From Pestalotiopsis fici W106-1 (lineage: Eukaryota > Ascomycota > Sordariomycetes > Amphisphaeriales > Sporocadaceae): a stretch of 64,000 bases of DNA. This document shows positions 45,931 through 57,067 of the stretch, one piece after another. Where the stretch lies: assembly GCF_000516985.1 (NCBI RefSeq), contig NW_006917099.1, positions 1,566,685 through 1,630,684 of the forward strand, read 5' to 3'. The notes under the pieces are model-generated. The model was not told where the DNA came from, did not search any database, and worked only from the letters and a program-made list of their open reading frames with translations. Position numbers and translations under genes: made by a program. Position 1 is the first letter of the stretch, and every line of letters begins with the position of its first letter.

Positions 45931-46342
45931 GATGGGAATTCGAATTGGAACAAATCACATACCCAAGTACATGGCGTCAACAAGACTAGGTAGGTACATT
46001 TCAAGTATTTGGAAACTAGGGAAAGGAGAGACCACTCTGTAGAGGATACCCAAACTCCCATAGCTGAATCTAGCCATAACATAACTTGTTGCCAACAACA
46101 CGCCACATTGGAATCAAGTTTGAAAACAGTTGAAGCAAGAGCATTTTTTGTATTGGTATACCTGTTCCATCAAGGGCAGCACTCGAGAGCATCTGATTGG
46201 GGATATACAACCAAACCGAACCAATCTCTCTTTCATAATATGCTCATTACAAGGAGCAGCAAGTCCCCCTTAATGCAAAGAAGCAGACCATACAAGCACC
46301 ACCGATCCCTGCTTGATGCTTCTGCTAAATGGTATGCAGAAA
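45931..46342. other. Intergenic between convergent genes
   Basis: Both flanking genes end here. The sequence should contain their 3' UTRs and polyadenylation sites. No gene is seen. Confidence 0.5.
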
Positions 46343-47374
46343 CTAGTAGAAACTCTCGACCATGGTGTCCTTCATGCTGCCCGAAATGTTACCCGGTGCG
46401 TTGCCCTCGCCTAGTCTGAACACACTCTCGATCACACTAAGCTCGGTGGCTGTCGTGTCCAAGCCCGTCACTGCCATCCAGTCGTTGACGACCATGCCAG
46501 CTCCGACGACATTGCTTCCTCGGTTGACACTGCCAGCCACGAGCGGGACCTGCAGCAGACTGCTAAGCTCGTCCTGGTCCTGTATGCTGGTCTTGGGGTG
46601 GACGAGACCACCCTGGTTGCTGAGAGACATGTAGGAGCCGACTAGCACGTTGTCGGCAATGGTCTGACGGAAAACCTCGACTCCGAGAACATCTGCAATA
46701 ATCTCCTCCGTCTCGCGCTCCAGATCCGGATGCACGAGGGCAATGTGGTCGTTTGTGACAATGACGTTACCGAGGGCCGAGAGGCGCTCCTCAATGCGCT
46801 GTATCCGAATCTCATCGGGCAGGGAATTCCGTAGGTGTTGCAGCTCCTGATCTGTCGTCGATGTGGGCACGAGGAGACCCTTGCGGTTTCTATTCAAGGG
46901 CAAGGACAAAGGTTAGCAGAAAATTTCTTCACATGGCAAGCAGGAGCCATGGATCGCGCGCGCAACAACTTACCCTGCTGTTAGTCGGCCAATAATGCGC
47001 GTGCCCGCAATCGTTGTCCGGCAAATAGGAATGACATCTTGTAACTCTGCTTCAAAGACACTGTATATAGCCAAGCATGCAGTCAGCTTCAAAGACTCTT
47101 GATCACTTTGCGACAGACTTGTGCCCCGCAATTGCGCAGGCAAGTCGCAGTCTTGGAAGCAGTAGAGACATACCTGTAAAAGTTCTCACTTGCGCCGACA
47201 GCAGTCAAGGCGTAAGAGTTGGTGAGGGTTGAGAAAACACCAATCCTGTCATCGAGTCAGCCTCCGGGCCACGGGCATATCGAAATTGCAGACCTTGAGC
47301 TTTCAGGGTCTTCTTTTTCTTCGGATGGTGGGGCCATACTCGTTGGAGTTCTCGAACTGAGCTCGCACCGCCAT
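46343..47374 (-). CDS. TIF6: Translation initiation factor 6 (eIF6)
   Basis: A 246-aa protein is predicted from four exons: 47374-47340, 47245-47174, 47060-46974 and 46889-46343. This is the size of eIF6 elsewhere (about 245 aa). Hallmarks are [68 protein letters not shown] and [20 protein letters not shown]. eIF6 binds the 60S subunit in the nucleolus and cytoplasm. It is needed for 60S biogenesis and blocks premature joining to 40S until it is released. Introns crowd the 5' end, as in many fungal housekeeping genes. Confidence 0.95.
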
Positions 47375-48345
47375 GATTTAGTCGATGCTATTGCAGTAAC
47401 TTTGGTATTCGAGTATTTTGTTAAAAGGTACTCGAGGAATGGACAGACAAAGAAGCTGTCTCTTGAATACTCGGGCTCGGGGGAAAGTTTGTGGTTTGGT
47501 GTTGTATTTTTTGCGAATGAGATCAGCAATCGCAAAAAGATCAATGGGCGGAATTGAGGTGCAGATAAAGAGGTAGAAGTCGTGTGTGGTGGGGCAGTTT
47601 GCACTTTCTTTTTGCCCGCCGCCCCAGACTTATGTAACCTGCGCCAGTGCCCAGACCTTTGACGTACTAGGTACCTTACAGGCTAGTTGGTCAAGGACGA
47701 GTAGAATTTCTCAGCAGCCGATGACTCAACCCAAGGCATCGCCACAGCAGACGATGACTCTCATATTCCTCAACATGAACAACCTTGACAATTTCTGGCA
47801 ATGGTTTAGCTCAGGTGGCTTGGTATATGTTTATTGTCAAGAGTTGTTTCGAGCCAGACATGGCAAAGTGTCTGGTCTCGTGGGGGGACTTTGATTCATG
47901 CCCCAATATTCCGGGTGCAATCATTATGATTCATTCCGGACTTGCGGACAGTCTGTGGCTGTGGAGACGTTAGCCTCGTCTTTGTGCATAGATGCCTGCT
48001 TATTCATAGAGTATCAATTTCATGTCATATTCATGTTCGTCCTTTTTCCCATCATATCATGTCTCATTCCTTTTACATTGTCAATCAATATCCTGACCTG
48101 CTTGAAACTAACAAGCCCAAAACCCAGACCGTAAGAGCACCCACACTATATTCCAGAATTACCATGTATTGAAAAACAGACTTATTGGGGTATCTCATGT
48201 CTATGCGCTTGGCAAGCTCAACAACACCGCGCCAAACACCATTCTGTGACCCTCACAACACAACCATATCAGTGTGAATATCATTCCAAACGCCTGTATA
48301 CCATCATGAATCAAGAAGAGAGCGAGAAAAAAAACCCCCAAAGCC
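47375..48345. other. Upstream region of TIF6 and 3' region of the next gene
   Basis: No gene is seen. Short ORFs at 47586-48172 overlap in several frames without bias. Confidence 0.45.
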
Positions 48346-50244
48346 TCATCGTACTTCGACGGCTGGAAAGTATCGCGGCCCCGCGAACCCACTGGCAACC
48401 ACTGCCTGTATGTCGATATTAGATGTCGAATCCGGATGAGGACTCCACATTTTCAGTAGAATGAACCTGCCCGATACTGGTGGGTCGAACTTGATGGTAC
48501 ATTTGCTCTTGTCTGGTTCAATGAAGAATCTTGCGTGCGCGGCCATTAAATCACCTTCGCCAGCCGACGAGGGGCCACCCGCTGAATCCTGTGCTGTCTC
48601 TACTTCTGTCGAGCCCAAGAGATTGTAGCGCCGGCGACGCAGTCCATGATCGCGGGATGGCATTGTATCTGAATCATCTAGTCCGCTGTCTTCGCTCTCG
48701 AATGGCAAAGCGCCAATCCTATTCGGTGCTTGCTGCCAAAATGGTCTCATGCTCGGATCGTCCTCGTCGTCGCTGCAGACTGTAGTCACATGAAACGGTG
48801 GCGGTGATGCGGTAAATTCGGGTGGTATTTGTGCGCTCCTGTACTCATTCTCGTCGCCGTCTTCCATGCCGTCCATGCCAATGTTCCCGAGTCTGCGAGC
48901 CCGCATCCTCGAGACACTGGTACCTGCTTCGGTATTGCGACTTGACAAAATTGGCACCGAAGGCTGGTCATCTCGATCTGTACGGCGGGAGCCCGTAGCT
49001 CGTGAGTAGGATATCTGATATCGAGCTGTGCGCGCCAAAAGATCTGCATTCATGGAAACAAAAACCATGCCTTCTCGAACCGGCGAAGAAAAGTTGTGCC
49101 TAGGAGCCTTGATGACCAATTCTTTCAGAGTGAACACGGTAGAGCCTTGATGCCTCAAGACAATATTGCATCGGGGCCCTTTGGTGCAGTAGACGGAGGC
49201 GTCATTTTTAAGAATATTTTCGGCGGAATAAATATGACTGTCGTCCGAGTAAATGCCCCCATCGCAGCTCACTATCTCCATGGTCAGAGCCCCAGGTTCG
49301 ACCTGCCCATATTTGCCATAACGAAATCCCTTAAATCCACTGGAAAGGCAATCCGAATCTAGCTTTCGCCGCTTGGCACGGGGGTTGTCGTCGCTCAACT
49401 CCTGAGTCTGAAGTGGCGGAGAAGGAAATGATAGTTGTTCAGAGTAAGTATGCGGTGATGGTTGTGCAAAGTCCAGAAGAGCTCGCAGCTCATTGTTTGT
49501 GTCGTCCATTGTATCGTGCAGTGCTCGCATGGTCTGCAGATGCTGATAGTCTCTTGCGTTTTGTGATGCTCTTGTTCGTCGCATATCACTGTCCGAGATA
49601 CCGTCCCGAGTCATGTGTCGTTCAATAAGCCGCTCGGCCCGCCACCTTCCATGCCTCGAACCCGTGTGCGTCTGAAATGCTGCCAGTGCTGCCGACCGGC
49701 GGGTGCCGTTTGTGATTGATCGCAGTGGAGGAAGTGAAGGTACTCCTGATGATGCCTGGTTTATATCCCGCGAATCGGAGCCACCATTGGCGTCCGCAGA
49801 CATGTCGTTTTGCAAAGCTGGACGGGTGCCCGGTGCCGAAGTGGAAGCCGTGGCTGAAGCCGTAGCCCAGCGATTTAAATGGCTCCTTGCCAATTCCCTC
49901 CGAGCACTGTGCAAGAGGCCAGCGCGGCGATGAGCGTTGGCCTGAAATCTTTCAATGGCCCGATAAAGTTCGCCAGAGGGACTTATCTCGGAAGAGTGAG
50001 AGGCGTGGTCATCGAGAATAAAACGAACGATCTCATCTGCAGACTGGTATCTTATTGGAGGACCAGAACCCGAATGGTCTGAACGATTATTCGACTAGCG
50101 AAAGGAGCAGAGTCAGCAAGAAGTCGTACAGGAAGTGCAGTTGGAGATGCTCTGTCGGCAGAGACTCGTAAACGATATCAATATATGTGCTTGCGAGCCC
50201 GCAATACGACAGTACGTGGTCACTTCTGACCTACCATTTACCAT
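48346..50244 (-). CDS. Conserved fungal protein of unknown function, 583 aa
   Basis: The main exon is 50094-48346, open and in frame from SNNRSDHSGSGPP. Directly before it is an acceptor (CTGACT...CGCTAG). The nearest start codon is an ATG at 50244-50242 followed at once by a GTAAAT donor, so the predicted first exon is the start codon alone. The N-terminal half is Ser/Arg-rich and disordered, with a basic KRRKLDSD stretch that could be a nuclear localisation signal. The ordered parts are IVSCDGGIYSDDSHIYSAEN to about residue 350 and a C-terminal block, GRFILLKMWSPHPDSTSNID to AVVASGFAGPRYFP. These two could pack as one beta-sandwich. I do not recognise the family. Confidence 0.65.
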
Positions 50245-51312
50245 GAATCAGTGGAGACGGAGACCCGAACAGAATGCGGGTGGCTTGTTTGGTGGCCTTT
50301 GGTGCTCTCCTCGGTATCGGTACCACAGCTCTGGTCAATGTCTGATTGCTATGGGACACAAGCAGAGAGTTTCTTGGACCCTCGAGGGTTTCGATGGCCT
50401 GTGATAAAATCGGATCGTCGAAAGAAGGCTGTGGCGGTACTGGTGATGGCAGACGTTGGGGGATCAACGGCTGGAGCAAACTTGAGGAGATGGATGACCT
50501 GAAGGAGAGGCCCAAGATGGGGTGAATGCCACCAATTGGGGCCACTAAACTAACGCGGGGTCTGCTGTAAAGAAGGCGGATGCTAGGGGAGAACACGTGC
50601 CGCTGCTCGTTGTGACAAGGCCCTTTGCACCGGTAACAAAGCCCACTACAGGTACCACATGGCCGGCGCAAGGTAGGTACTTGATCAAACTTGGATTTAG
50701 GTTATTTTGTACACCGTAGTGAAAGCATTGGTACGTACCTACCCACTAAACCACGTTTGTCCGTTTGTTCCTCTCGGCAAAGCACAGCACAGAACCAACT
50801 GCTGCAAGAGTCCAGTCTGGGTGAGGCTCAACGTAAACGAAGTACGCAAACGCGCCTGCGCATCAATCCATCCATCCCATTTTTCTACTTTACACAAACG
50901 AGTTGCGCAGCGCGTGCAGAGATATCAAGACTGTTTTTCATTGTTTTGCGACGCGTTCAACATTCAATATCTTTAATTCAACCGCGTGCATTTCTCTTGT
51001 TCTCGGCCCGAAACCTCTGTTTTGCCATTGGAACCCGAAGCTACCTGGAACATGAGAATGCCTTAGACCTCAAACCCATCAATTTACCAAGGTTGAGCAA
51101 CAGCATTCGGTCGCGCTTTGTCCCAGAAAACCAGCAAACCCTGGGGCACTCGAGGCGATCATCAAGGCATCAACAGGATTCATCAAGCTTCTGCGGTCTC
51201 TACTTTAAACCGCAAGCCGCATCCTGGAGAGCATTGAAAATCATTTGGCGCACAGTCTCATCAACATCTACCTACGTCATCTCAAAGGTCGCTGGCAACA
51301 ACACCATTAAAC
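50245..51312. promoter_or_regulatory. Divergent promoter region for the 583-aa protein gene and AOS1
   Basis: The two genes are transcribed away from each other from this 1.07-kb region. ORFs at 50231-50671 (-) and 50691-51371 (+) have no coding bias and probably represent UTRs. A CT/CA-rich stretch precedes the AOS1 start. Confidence 0.4.
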
Positions 51313-52978
51313 ATGGAGCATCAAGAGCAACAACAGGAAGCGCAACAACCGCAGCCACAACAAAACAATGAGGCTAGCGTCACTACCACCATGCCCGAAA
51401 GACCGGCTCAGGAGCCCGCCACTGCTCCGGTTGAGCAACAACCCATTCAGGACAATGGTACAGCACAGCTTCATCAACTGCCAGTGGATAGCAGCAACAA
51501 CAACAACATGATGCCCCTGCCAGATCAACAGCAGACCGACCCCAATGGATTGGGCATGGGACTTGGAATGGGTCAATTTGATCCAAATGGCTTCATCCTA
51601 CCCCCGCAAGACTTGAATTTTGCCGCAGGCGCCAATGGCATGGCTTTCGCCGACCCGACACTCATGATGATGGCAGCTGGTCAGCAGATGGGTCTGGCCA
51701 ACATGCCGCCTCCGGACATGAATGGTCATGGCAATGAAAACGGCATTACTGCTGGTATGCAAACCTCTCGTCTCCGACTTGTACTACCAATGCTAATCAT
51801 GTCTAGATGAGATTGCGCTCTATGATCGGCAAATCCGTCTCTGGGGCATGAAAGCGCAACAGAAAATTCGAAGCGCCAATATTCTCCTCATCACGTTAAA
51901 GGCCCTCGCCAGCGAGATTGCCAAGAACCTAGTACTAGCAGGTATCGGTTCTCTTACCATTGTCGACGATGATGTTGTGAGCGAATCTGATCTGGGCGCC
52001 GGCTTCTGTCTTTCGCAAGAGCATCTGGGACAGAACAGAGCCCAGGCCGCGGGTGAGAATCTGAGAAAGCTCAACCCTCGCGTCAATGTGTTTGCAGATC
52101 CCAATGGCATCATGACCAAGGGCGCATCGTACTTTTCCGCATTCGACATTGTCATTGCCACTGACCTGAATCCAACAACCTTGGCCTTCATAAATACGGC
52201 CACGCGCCTCTACAATCGCCAATTCTACGCAGCAGCCTCTCATGGCTTCTACGGTTACATCTTTTGCGACTTGATTGAGCACGACTATGTGTTACAGCGC
52301 GACAAGAGCAATGTGGACACCAAGGTGGGCGAGGAGACCCGGACCCGCAGCGTCATTGACGTCAAGACGAAGCAAGAGGGCGAAAAGAAGATTGAGGTAG
52401 TCACAAAGCGCGAGCTATACTCGACCTGGGATCTTGCTTCAGAAACAAGTCTGCTTCCCAAAGACTACAGAAACTCGAAGCGACGACTTAAAACTGTCAC
52501 TCCCGCCCTGTCATGTTTCCGAGCCCTGTGGAGATTCCAGGCCGACCAGAACCGCAATCCTGGCCCGAATCGATCAGATCTTGAGACTTTTACCAAGAAC
52601 GCCACCGCTAATCACCAGTTGTTGGGCCTACCTACCGAGACACTAAAGTCCGAGTTCTTGCGAAGCTTCCTGCAGAACATTGGCAGTGAGATTGCGCCAG
52701 TCACGGCCATTCTCGGTGGGCAACTCGCCCAAGATGTTATTAACGTTCTTGGCGCCAACCAGCCTCCGATCCAAAACATGGTTATCTTCGATGGCAACAA
52801 GATGCAAGCGGACATGTACCCACTTCATCCTGAACCTGCAGGCGGCATGCGCTTGGGGCGTGCTCAACTGGACATGTCCATGCCACCCTTGCCCGCTGTC
52901 GACTTTGGCTCGATACCTCAGCAGACCCAGATGAGCATGGCAACTGGTGAACAACAATTTCCCAATCCTGCAATGTAG
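51313..52978 (+). CDS. AOS1: SUMO-activating enzyme subunit 1 (Aos1)
   Basis: A 537-aa protein is predicted from exons 51313-51754 and 51807-52978, with a 52-nt intron. Residues 1-147 are a Gln/Asn/Met-rich disordered extension. The ThiF/E1 adenylation-type domain starts at DEIALYDRQIRLWGMKAQQK. It continues with ILLITLKALASEIAKNLVLA, the typical IGSLTIVDDD and RAQAAGENLRKLNP, and ends with PVTAILGGQLAQDVINVLG. Aos1 pairs with Uba2 in the nucleus to activate SUMO with ATP and supplies the arginine finger and adenylation partner surface. The IRLWG signature separates it from the UBA2/UBA3 subunits. ULA1, the NEDD8 counterpart, lacks this exact start. The N-terminal extension is unusual for AOS1. 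The stop at 52976 is followed by 29 further open codons. Confidence 0.88.
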
Positions 52979-53068
52979 GACAGTCCGCAGGTCATTGCGG
53001 AAATCGATCGTATCATCAAGGATGCAATGATTAAGGCGCTGGGTGACATGATCAGTCCAAGTTGGTAG
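52979..53068 (+). other. In-frame open extension after the AOS1 stop codon
   Basis: Past the TAG at 52976-52978 the same frame continues for 29 codons and stops at a second TAG (53066-53068). The residues (DSPQVIAEIDRIIKDAMIKA, then LGDMISPSW) form a plausible amphipathic helix with coding-like codons. It may be an original C-terminus cut by a new stop codon, a readthrough extension, or chance. Confidence 0.45.
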
Positions 53069-54011
53069 TCGCCATTGTCATCATTGAGTCTGTCTAGTAC
53101 TTAATATCGGCGAGTCGCCGTCGTAGACTTGCATTTAGGCAATGGTGACGATATGAAGAGACCATCGTATGCTGAGGCTTGGATCATGATTCCCAAGGGC
53201 ATCAGAGAAGTCCTCCCGCGCCCAATGGCGCGTTTGCCATGTTCTTCCCACTTTCCTTGCTCTGCATCTACGCAAAACACGGTTGGGATATCAGTACAGA
53301 ATGTGGTGGCGATGAATGGTGAGAAGCAATGTGTATACTAGGTAGTCTGTTGATGAATAAGACGATACGTCATGACATGTACTTTGATTATCATTTGGAG
53401 TGTGATTGTATGTCAATTTGGACAGCGTTCACCATTGTTCTCGAAAGAGCTGTCTGTATGGAATGCCATGGTACGTTAGATTCGATAGACCAAGGTCACA
53501 GTGCATCAATAGACTTTTGATAGGGTGCAATTTCTTTCATTATGGACTTGCTTTAAACTTATTCCTCCCTGTCCAGCTCAACTCAACGTGCCAACAATAC
53601 GCCGCGGCCTTGCTGCTGCCCCAAGCCAGTCCTAGGATTATAACAAACTGTAATTATATACAGACTAGAAATACCATACAACCTGAGCGCAACCGCTAAT
53701 TGCACCTATGCTCGTGGAAATTTTGGTAGTTCTCCCTTTAACAGCGCGGCAAGTGCTGGCCACGACTTTTCAAATCAACCTCGGAACGCCGTCGCCATGC
53801 GTGTTTGCTGTGATAGTGTACAGATCTTTTTTGTTCAAAAAACAAACGTAGAAAAAGGAAAATGGAATGGTGGACTTCCTTTTGAAATCCCTCATCTCTT
53901 TGATGTGGTACGCCGAGGAAAGGGGGGAAATTGTTTGTGGCTCATGGGGTTTGAGCAGCTGTAGTGTGAATGGGGAAATGTATTTGCCCACAGCGCCGAC
54001 TAGACATCAGT
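53069..54011. other. Intergenic between convergent genes
   Basis: 3' flanks of AOS1 and of the RGG-protein gene. No gene is seen. Short ORFs near 53129-53699 are AT-rich and unbiased. Confidence 0.45.
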
Positions 54012-57000
54012 TCATTTGGGGGACTCAGTGTCCTCTACTGAGCCCTCTTTCCGTGAACCGGCACGACCGCGGTTTCTTTGGCCATTGTTGACTGACCATC
54101 CCCGAATGGTGGTTGGTCCTGTACGAGGGGGTGGCTCATTTGCCATGTAGTCCTTGATCGCACCCTTTGGATCATAGTTTGACAGACGCAGCTCGGTGCC
54201 TCCATTTGATGGCCATTGTCGGCTGTATGGGACGGGTGCTGCGGCAATCTTCCGGTATTTTGCGGAGTTCTGCTGTCCGTTATTGGATGAGATTGAGCCT
54301 CTCGACTGGGGTGTAGACGAAGTAGGAGAGTTCAACGGACCTGGAGGTCCCGGAAGTCCGCTCCCCGTCAAAGCCGGAGATGACGGGCCCATCGGATGTG
54401 ACAAGAGTGATGCCAGAGGAGCTGAACCTGGCAAGGTGGGCGATAATGCTGCTGGATACCCAGGCAGATGTTGCGATGGATGAGACTGCTGGCTTGGTAT
54501 GATTAATGGAGCAGGTACGGGTGGGCCTTGCCGAGGGGCGATCGGTGGGATGGGCTCGGGATGAGGAAATCCATGGTGGAATGGTCTGTGTGTACTGGAC
54601 GGCGGGTAAAAGCCGTTTCCAACTCCATGAGCATGGTCGTACTCTTGCTTGAGTGGCGGGGGTTGCGGCGGGCCTGCTGCGAGGGCCGCGGACGAAGCTG
54701 CGTACGGAGGCTGGCCGTCGGCATAAAGACCAGTACTCAGCCCTTTGTCGCGTCGGGTAGGTCGAAGTGGCGGAAGAGCCGGGCTGTTTCTACCGGTGCT
54801 CTGTCCAGTAAATGGATTGCGAGCGGGAGTAGGTGGTCGCCCTTCAATGCTTTGCTGTGGAGCGGGTGCGATGGATGCATAGGGAGCGGGATTCAGGGCA
54901 GTCTGCAGAAACCCCGGTTGAGGGGCCAGCGGAGCATGCCGACCGTCAATCATGGATGGGTCAGCCATGTGACCAGCGGAACGGAGTTCGGACATGTCGG
55001 CCAATACACTGAGGCCAAAGGTATCAACAGGGTGGTGACGAGGCGGTATGGGGTGATGAACCGGTCTGAAGGCGTTCCTAACGGGATCAAATGGTCTCGA
55101 GGCTCTTGGGTTCGAAAGAATCCCCATGTCCCGCATAAAGTCCTCCTCATCGAGTTGTGTAGCTGCACTAATAAGATTCGCAGCACCACGTTGACGTGTC
55201 AAGTTGCTCCTAGGGTCGTTTGCGATGATACTGGGCATGATGCGCAAAACTTGACGTTCCTCCACAATGGCATTGGCCTGTTCGTACTCGTCCACTGATT
55301 CCTCCTCTTCTTGCTGCTGTTCCTCCTCGGCCGCAGCAATCTTGTCAAGCTCAGCTTGTCTCTCCTGCTCGTCCTGCTGTTTCTGACGAATCTCGGGGGT
55401 GGTAATGTCATCAACCTCGAGTTCCATGTCCTTTCTGAGACTCTCCATCATGGCAGTAATCTTGGTCTTTCCTGCATCAGCTCTCAGGGCCTGATCCATA
55501 AGCTTGGGCCGAACAGAACGCGACGCGTGAAGGGTGGTGCCGTTTGGTGTAACTACAACGATAGGCCGAGTTGTATCAACATGTTCGTGGGGAGGTTCAG
55601 ACTCGTTGACTGATTCTGGGAGGAAAAAGCCGAATCTGGGATGGACCTTGTGCTTCTTGACAATCTCAGGGTCCAGGTCACCGTCCTTGTTGTCCAGAGC
55701 ATTGTATGTTACAATCGTCTGATCAAGGTGCCAGGCTCGAGAATTCGGCTTATTGAGGAATCTACCGCGACTGTTCTTGGTGGCCTTTCGAGTAGAGTCA
55801 TTAGTCGAATCTCGGAAACCAATATCGTCGTCGTCAAAGTCAAACACGCAAGGAATGATGATGCGGTTGTTTGCCTTGGGGCCCCGCTTGTATACGGTCC
55901 TAACACCCCACTGGTCAGGTTCCGAGGCGCCCGTAGGCAGGTCAGGAAGATCCTTCTCCTTCTTTCCAGAGGTACTACTCTCCTGGGAAGACTCGGGTGA
56001 AAGACCCTCCTCGAGGGGAGTAGGAGAAGGCGCATTTGACTCTGGTTCGCCGTCGAGTTCAGTCTCGGCACTGAGCAAACCGCCAATATGGCGGGGCCGT
56101 GGTGTTGAGGAGTCGGGAGCAGAAGTAAACGATGCGCCTAGGAGCTTCTTCGATTCTGGTTGCCCCTCGCCGGTTTCCTCAGCCTTGCGCTTTGGACCCG
56201 GTTTTTGCTTGATGCGACCAAGAGTAGTTCTGAGTGCTGATGCCTTGGTATCAGCTTGAAGCAGGTGAGGGTAGGGAACCTCGTGGCCCTTGAGGGGATG
56301 GTGAAACACGTATGGCCCTTGTTCATCGACGACGGAATCAGGCTTCTGAACAAATGTATACGGTGAGGGGATCTGCAAAGTATTAGTATAGCAGCAGCGT
56401 GTAGAAGCAGTGGACACTCACGTTAGTGCCGTAGCCATCGCGTCGAAGTTCGCTCAGAATGCTTAATCTATTGAGAACGCCGTCCAAGAATTCATCAGTC
56501 TTGTAATCAAAGCCGTTCTAAGAGATGTGTCAGCAATGGAAATTCGTCACGTGAACAAGTATATCGAATATGAAGGCTTACATTGAACTTTTCAGTAGAG
56601 ATTATGTCGTCGTGTTCAGACTTGTGCTCGACCATGTGGCGTCTAAGTTGTTCTTCCGACTCGAGATGCTCGAGTCTGGCCTTGAGCCTGTCGTCGAGTT
56701 CGTTCTGGACTGCGGCATACTCGGGAACCTTGGTATGGAACTCGGGATCCGCAATCATTTGGTTGAGTGTGTGCTCAGCGAGCCGCTCGAGGGCGGGTTT
56801 CATGGCAGAAGAGACATCCGAGTAGAGTTCACGCAGATCCTTTGAGCGCTCGTAAGCAGCCTGGACACGTGGTTGAGTGTAAGTCTTGTTACGACCTCGG
56901 CCGCGGCCACGATTGCCGCCGCGTTTGGCGACGGTGGTCTTGCGGGCAAGCGAGCCACCTCGGCCACCTCTACCGGAATATCGTCCTCCCCTACCTCGCC

Positions 57001-57067
57001 ATCCGCCTCTGCCAGTTCTAGCAGGGCTGGGAGCAGGCGACCCGTCTGCTTGGGAATGTTCATCCAT
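54012..57067 (-). CDS. RGG-rich, largely disordered probable nuclear protein
   Basis: A 980-aa protein is predicted from exons 57067-56582, 56517-56422 and 56372-54012; introns are phase 0 with typical signals. The N-terminus is an RGG box (GRGGWRGRGGRYSGRGGRGG), a nucleic-acid-binding feature. A helical block follows (about 55-160), then a conserved motif spanning exons 2-3: DGVLNRLSILSELRRDGYGT followed by NIPSPYTFV. The rest is low-complexity, with an acidic Glu/Gln coiled coil near 520, long Pro-rich stretches, and a C-terminal NYDPKGAIKDYM plus basic tail. The composition suggests a chromatin- or RNA-associated protein. I do not recognise a named family, so its complex or pathway stays open. 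Confidence 0.75.

Noticed and set aside
50231..50671. 146-codon Cys-containing ORF considered as first exon of the 583-aa protein
   Set aside because: Splicing it to the main exon would break the reading frame at every available donor. It is more likely 5' UTR.
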